DNA of 64,000 nt, taken from positions 7,863,501 to 7,927,500 of the forward strand of contig OW028577.1 in the NCBI GenBank assembly GCA_932294295.1, given 5' to 3'. Position 1 is the stretch's first letter. Each line of letters begins with the position of its first letter. The DNA comes from Alitta virens. Taxonomy: Eukaryota; Annelida; Polychaeta; Phyllodocida; Nereididae. Below, piece by piece: positions 62,408 through 64,000 of this stretch. The translations under genes and the position numbers were made by a program. The notes below the pieces were generated by a model that saw only the letters and a list, made by a program, of their open reading frames with translations, was not told where the DNA came from and ran no database searches.

Positions 62408-64000
62408 CTGTCACAAGAAAAAAAAAATCAATGTCATTGATAATTACATGATATTTTGCATGGATGGGCAGCCAAGCAAGTTAGGTTTGTGCAGATAAGC
62501 GCCGTAGGGCTGAGAAAGGGCCAGAGGGGTGTCTGGGCGTTGTCTGTGCCATGCCTTACTTAGCCCTGGGAGAATTGAAAGACTGTCATGCCACATTGGG
62601 TCCCATCACGTACAAGGAACACGCCACTGCAGCCAGATCCACGCAGTAGGTTTGGCAAAGTGCACAGGGCAACAAAGACCTCCCTAGATTAATCATTCGC
62701 TGTTACTGGGGTTCTTATTTCACAGATGTGATATTTTGAAGAGGGCTTTCAGCGCCGCCTCTGAGTGCACAATTTAATGTGGCTGCAAATGCAGATCAGA
62801 ATTCAAAGAAGAGTTGAGGTCCTCGCCAACAAGATGGTACAACAGTTTGAAACTTCTGCACCTGCCAAAATAGAAGTTACGAAGGTCAAGGAGTGTGAAG
62901 TTGATATAAAGGAAAGAGAGGGGCACAGTGCAGCACCTTGCAGCACACGTCCTCGGGAGGTCATACACGTTTCCATATTCATAGACGAACCAGGTAGACA
63001 GGATCGTTCCTCTGCAATGACTGATCTTGGCTAATTTGCTTGCAGCAGGACGGCCAGGGAGACGAATGTGGGAGGGAGAGACGTTGGCACTGGTTTGATC
63101 ATGACGTATGACGCGGTGATTATCAGTGATGGGGATGAGGAGGCAGAGCAACACAGGTGCTGCGTGGCAGGCTGATGCTGCATCTAATGAGTACACGGTG
63201 CAGGGCGGCCAGGTGATTAGCAATGGGTGACAGGCAAAAGCACATCTCTACGGACCATCTGCCCCGCTGACATACTGGCCGGCCCCACTCCCTTGCCGCA
63301 GTCTCCCTCCACCATTGATTGATGTGGCCCCTCACAGCTCCCTGGGCTCTTACTTAATGCAGTCAGTTGCCTGGTCCATTGGCCGCCACCAGGCCATCTG
63401 TCAGACATACGATTGTAACATTGAATGTGCACCTCTGTGCAGGTAGCAGCCGGACATTGTGGTCAATGATGGTCAGTCAGCCAAGTAGAACTGTCTTGAA
63501 AGGACACCTTCAACTACACTGGCTAAGTGATGATTCCCAAGGCATAGACCGTGGTGGAAACACACCCAGCAGACATCATTAAGAACAGCTCATTGCTGGA
63601 CACTGCTGGACCTTGTCCATTCCTTGGAAATACTCTGTGTGCATGTGTACGATCTTTATGCTACTTCTACCACACGCCAAACCCCTTTTTGCGGGCTCAT
63701 ATGATGCATTACCCAGCATTTGTGCTTTGCATAAGAAATGTAAGGCATTATGTTTAGCTCCAAGTTGCTCATTAGATGGCTATATACAGCGGTGTCGCAT
63801 AGCACTGCACAATTACCCTAATCAGGGCACCATTTGCCTCTGACATCACCACACTAAGGTGGTCTGGAGAAAGGCTGAGCAGAGAGTTGCATGAGGAACT
63901 TGAGATATGAAAGACACGGGAGGAAAAAAGGCATTGTCTAATTGGTTATGGCCCCGTAGCTGTGAGCTCTCTTGGATTGGCTGTGGACATGATTGAGGTG
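62408..64000. other. upstream sequence, probable 5'UTR intron or promoter region
   Basis: No ORF here looks like a coding exon on either strand. If 62407 is an acceptor, this is intron and the first exon and promoter lie in or beyond it. I found no TATA/initiator arrangement, CpG island or unambiguous upstream donor to place them. Confidence 0.4.

Overview
The window is animal nuclear DNA with low gene density. It shows AT/GC-mixed intergenic sequence, GT-AG introns with pyrimidine tracts, tRNA-derived SINE-like elements, many microsatellites, and no operons or Shine-Dalgarno-spaced ORFs. The one gene I can support is a classical type I adhesion receptor of the delta-protocadherin kind on the minus strand. 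I cannot name the species. A multi-exon cytoplasmic tail of vertebrate-like design with mostly unfamiliar tail sequence suggests an invertebrate bilaterian, and this is inference.

Gene model (minus strand, transcription from high to low coordinates). A 5'UTR/coding exon starts at a probable acceptor at 62407, with the start codon at 61912-61910. This single large exon carries the signal peptide, all seven cadherin repeats, the transmembrane helix and the proximal tail, and ends at a consensus donor at 59141. The tail then continues in three small exons: 16818-16510, 13073-12929 and 8664-8117 (TAA stop). All junctions keep frame (phases 0, 0, 1) and give a predicted protein of 1257 residues. 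The introns are about 42.3, 3.4 and 4.3 kb. A poly(A) signal lies 176 nt past the stop.

Region by region. 1-7900 is 3' flank with CAG/CAA, TTTTA and TAGAA simple repeats and an AT-rich foldback, and no gene. 8.1-16.8 kb holds the three distal tail exons, a CpG/CRE-rich intronic block (9.18-9.76 kb) and a tRNA-SINE-like insertion with an 18-bp direct repeat at 14.06 and 14.62 kb. 16.8-59.1 kb is one very long intron containing a 9-bp minisatellite (22.2 kb), a TA tract (30.2 kb), an AT-rich block with a recurring 14-mer (31.4-31.8 kb), a second CpG/CRE-dense block (45.6-46.0 kb), homopolymer C/G tracts, a CAAT microsatellite (57.0 kb) and another tRNA-SINE-like element (58.1-58.45 kb). 59.1-62.4 kb is the main exon. 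62.4-64 kb is upstream sequence, probably a UTR intron; no promoter could be fixed.

Most biologically interesting points: a seven-repeat (delta-1-like) ectodomain joined to a tail with a DSGKG acidic motif (delta-2-like); a five-codon upstream ORF ending 9 nt before the start codon; a possible truncated isoform by read-through of the 42-kb intron donor; and clustered CGTCA/TGACGTCA words in the introns.
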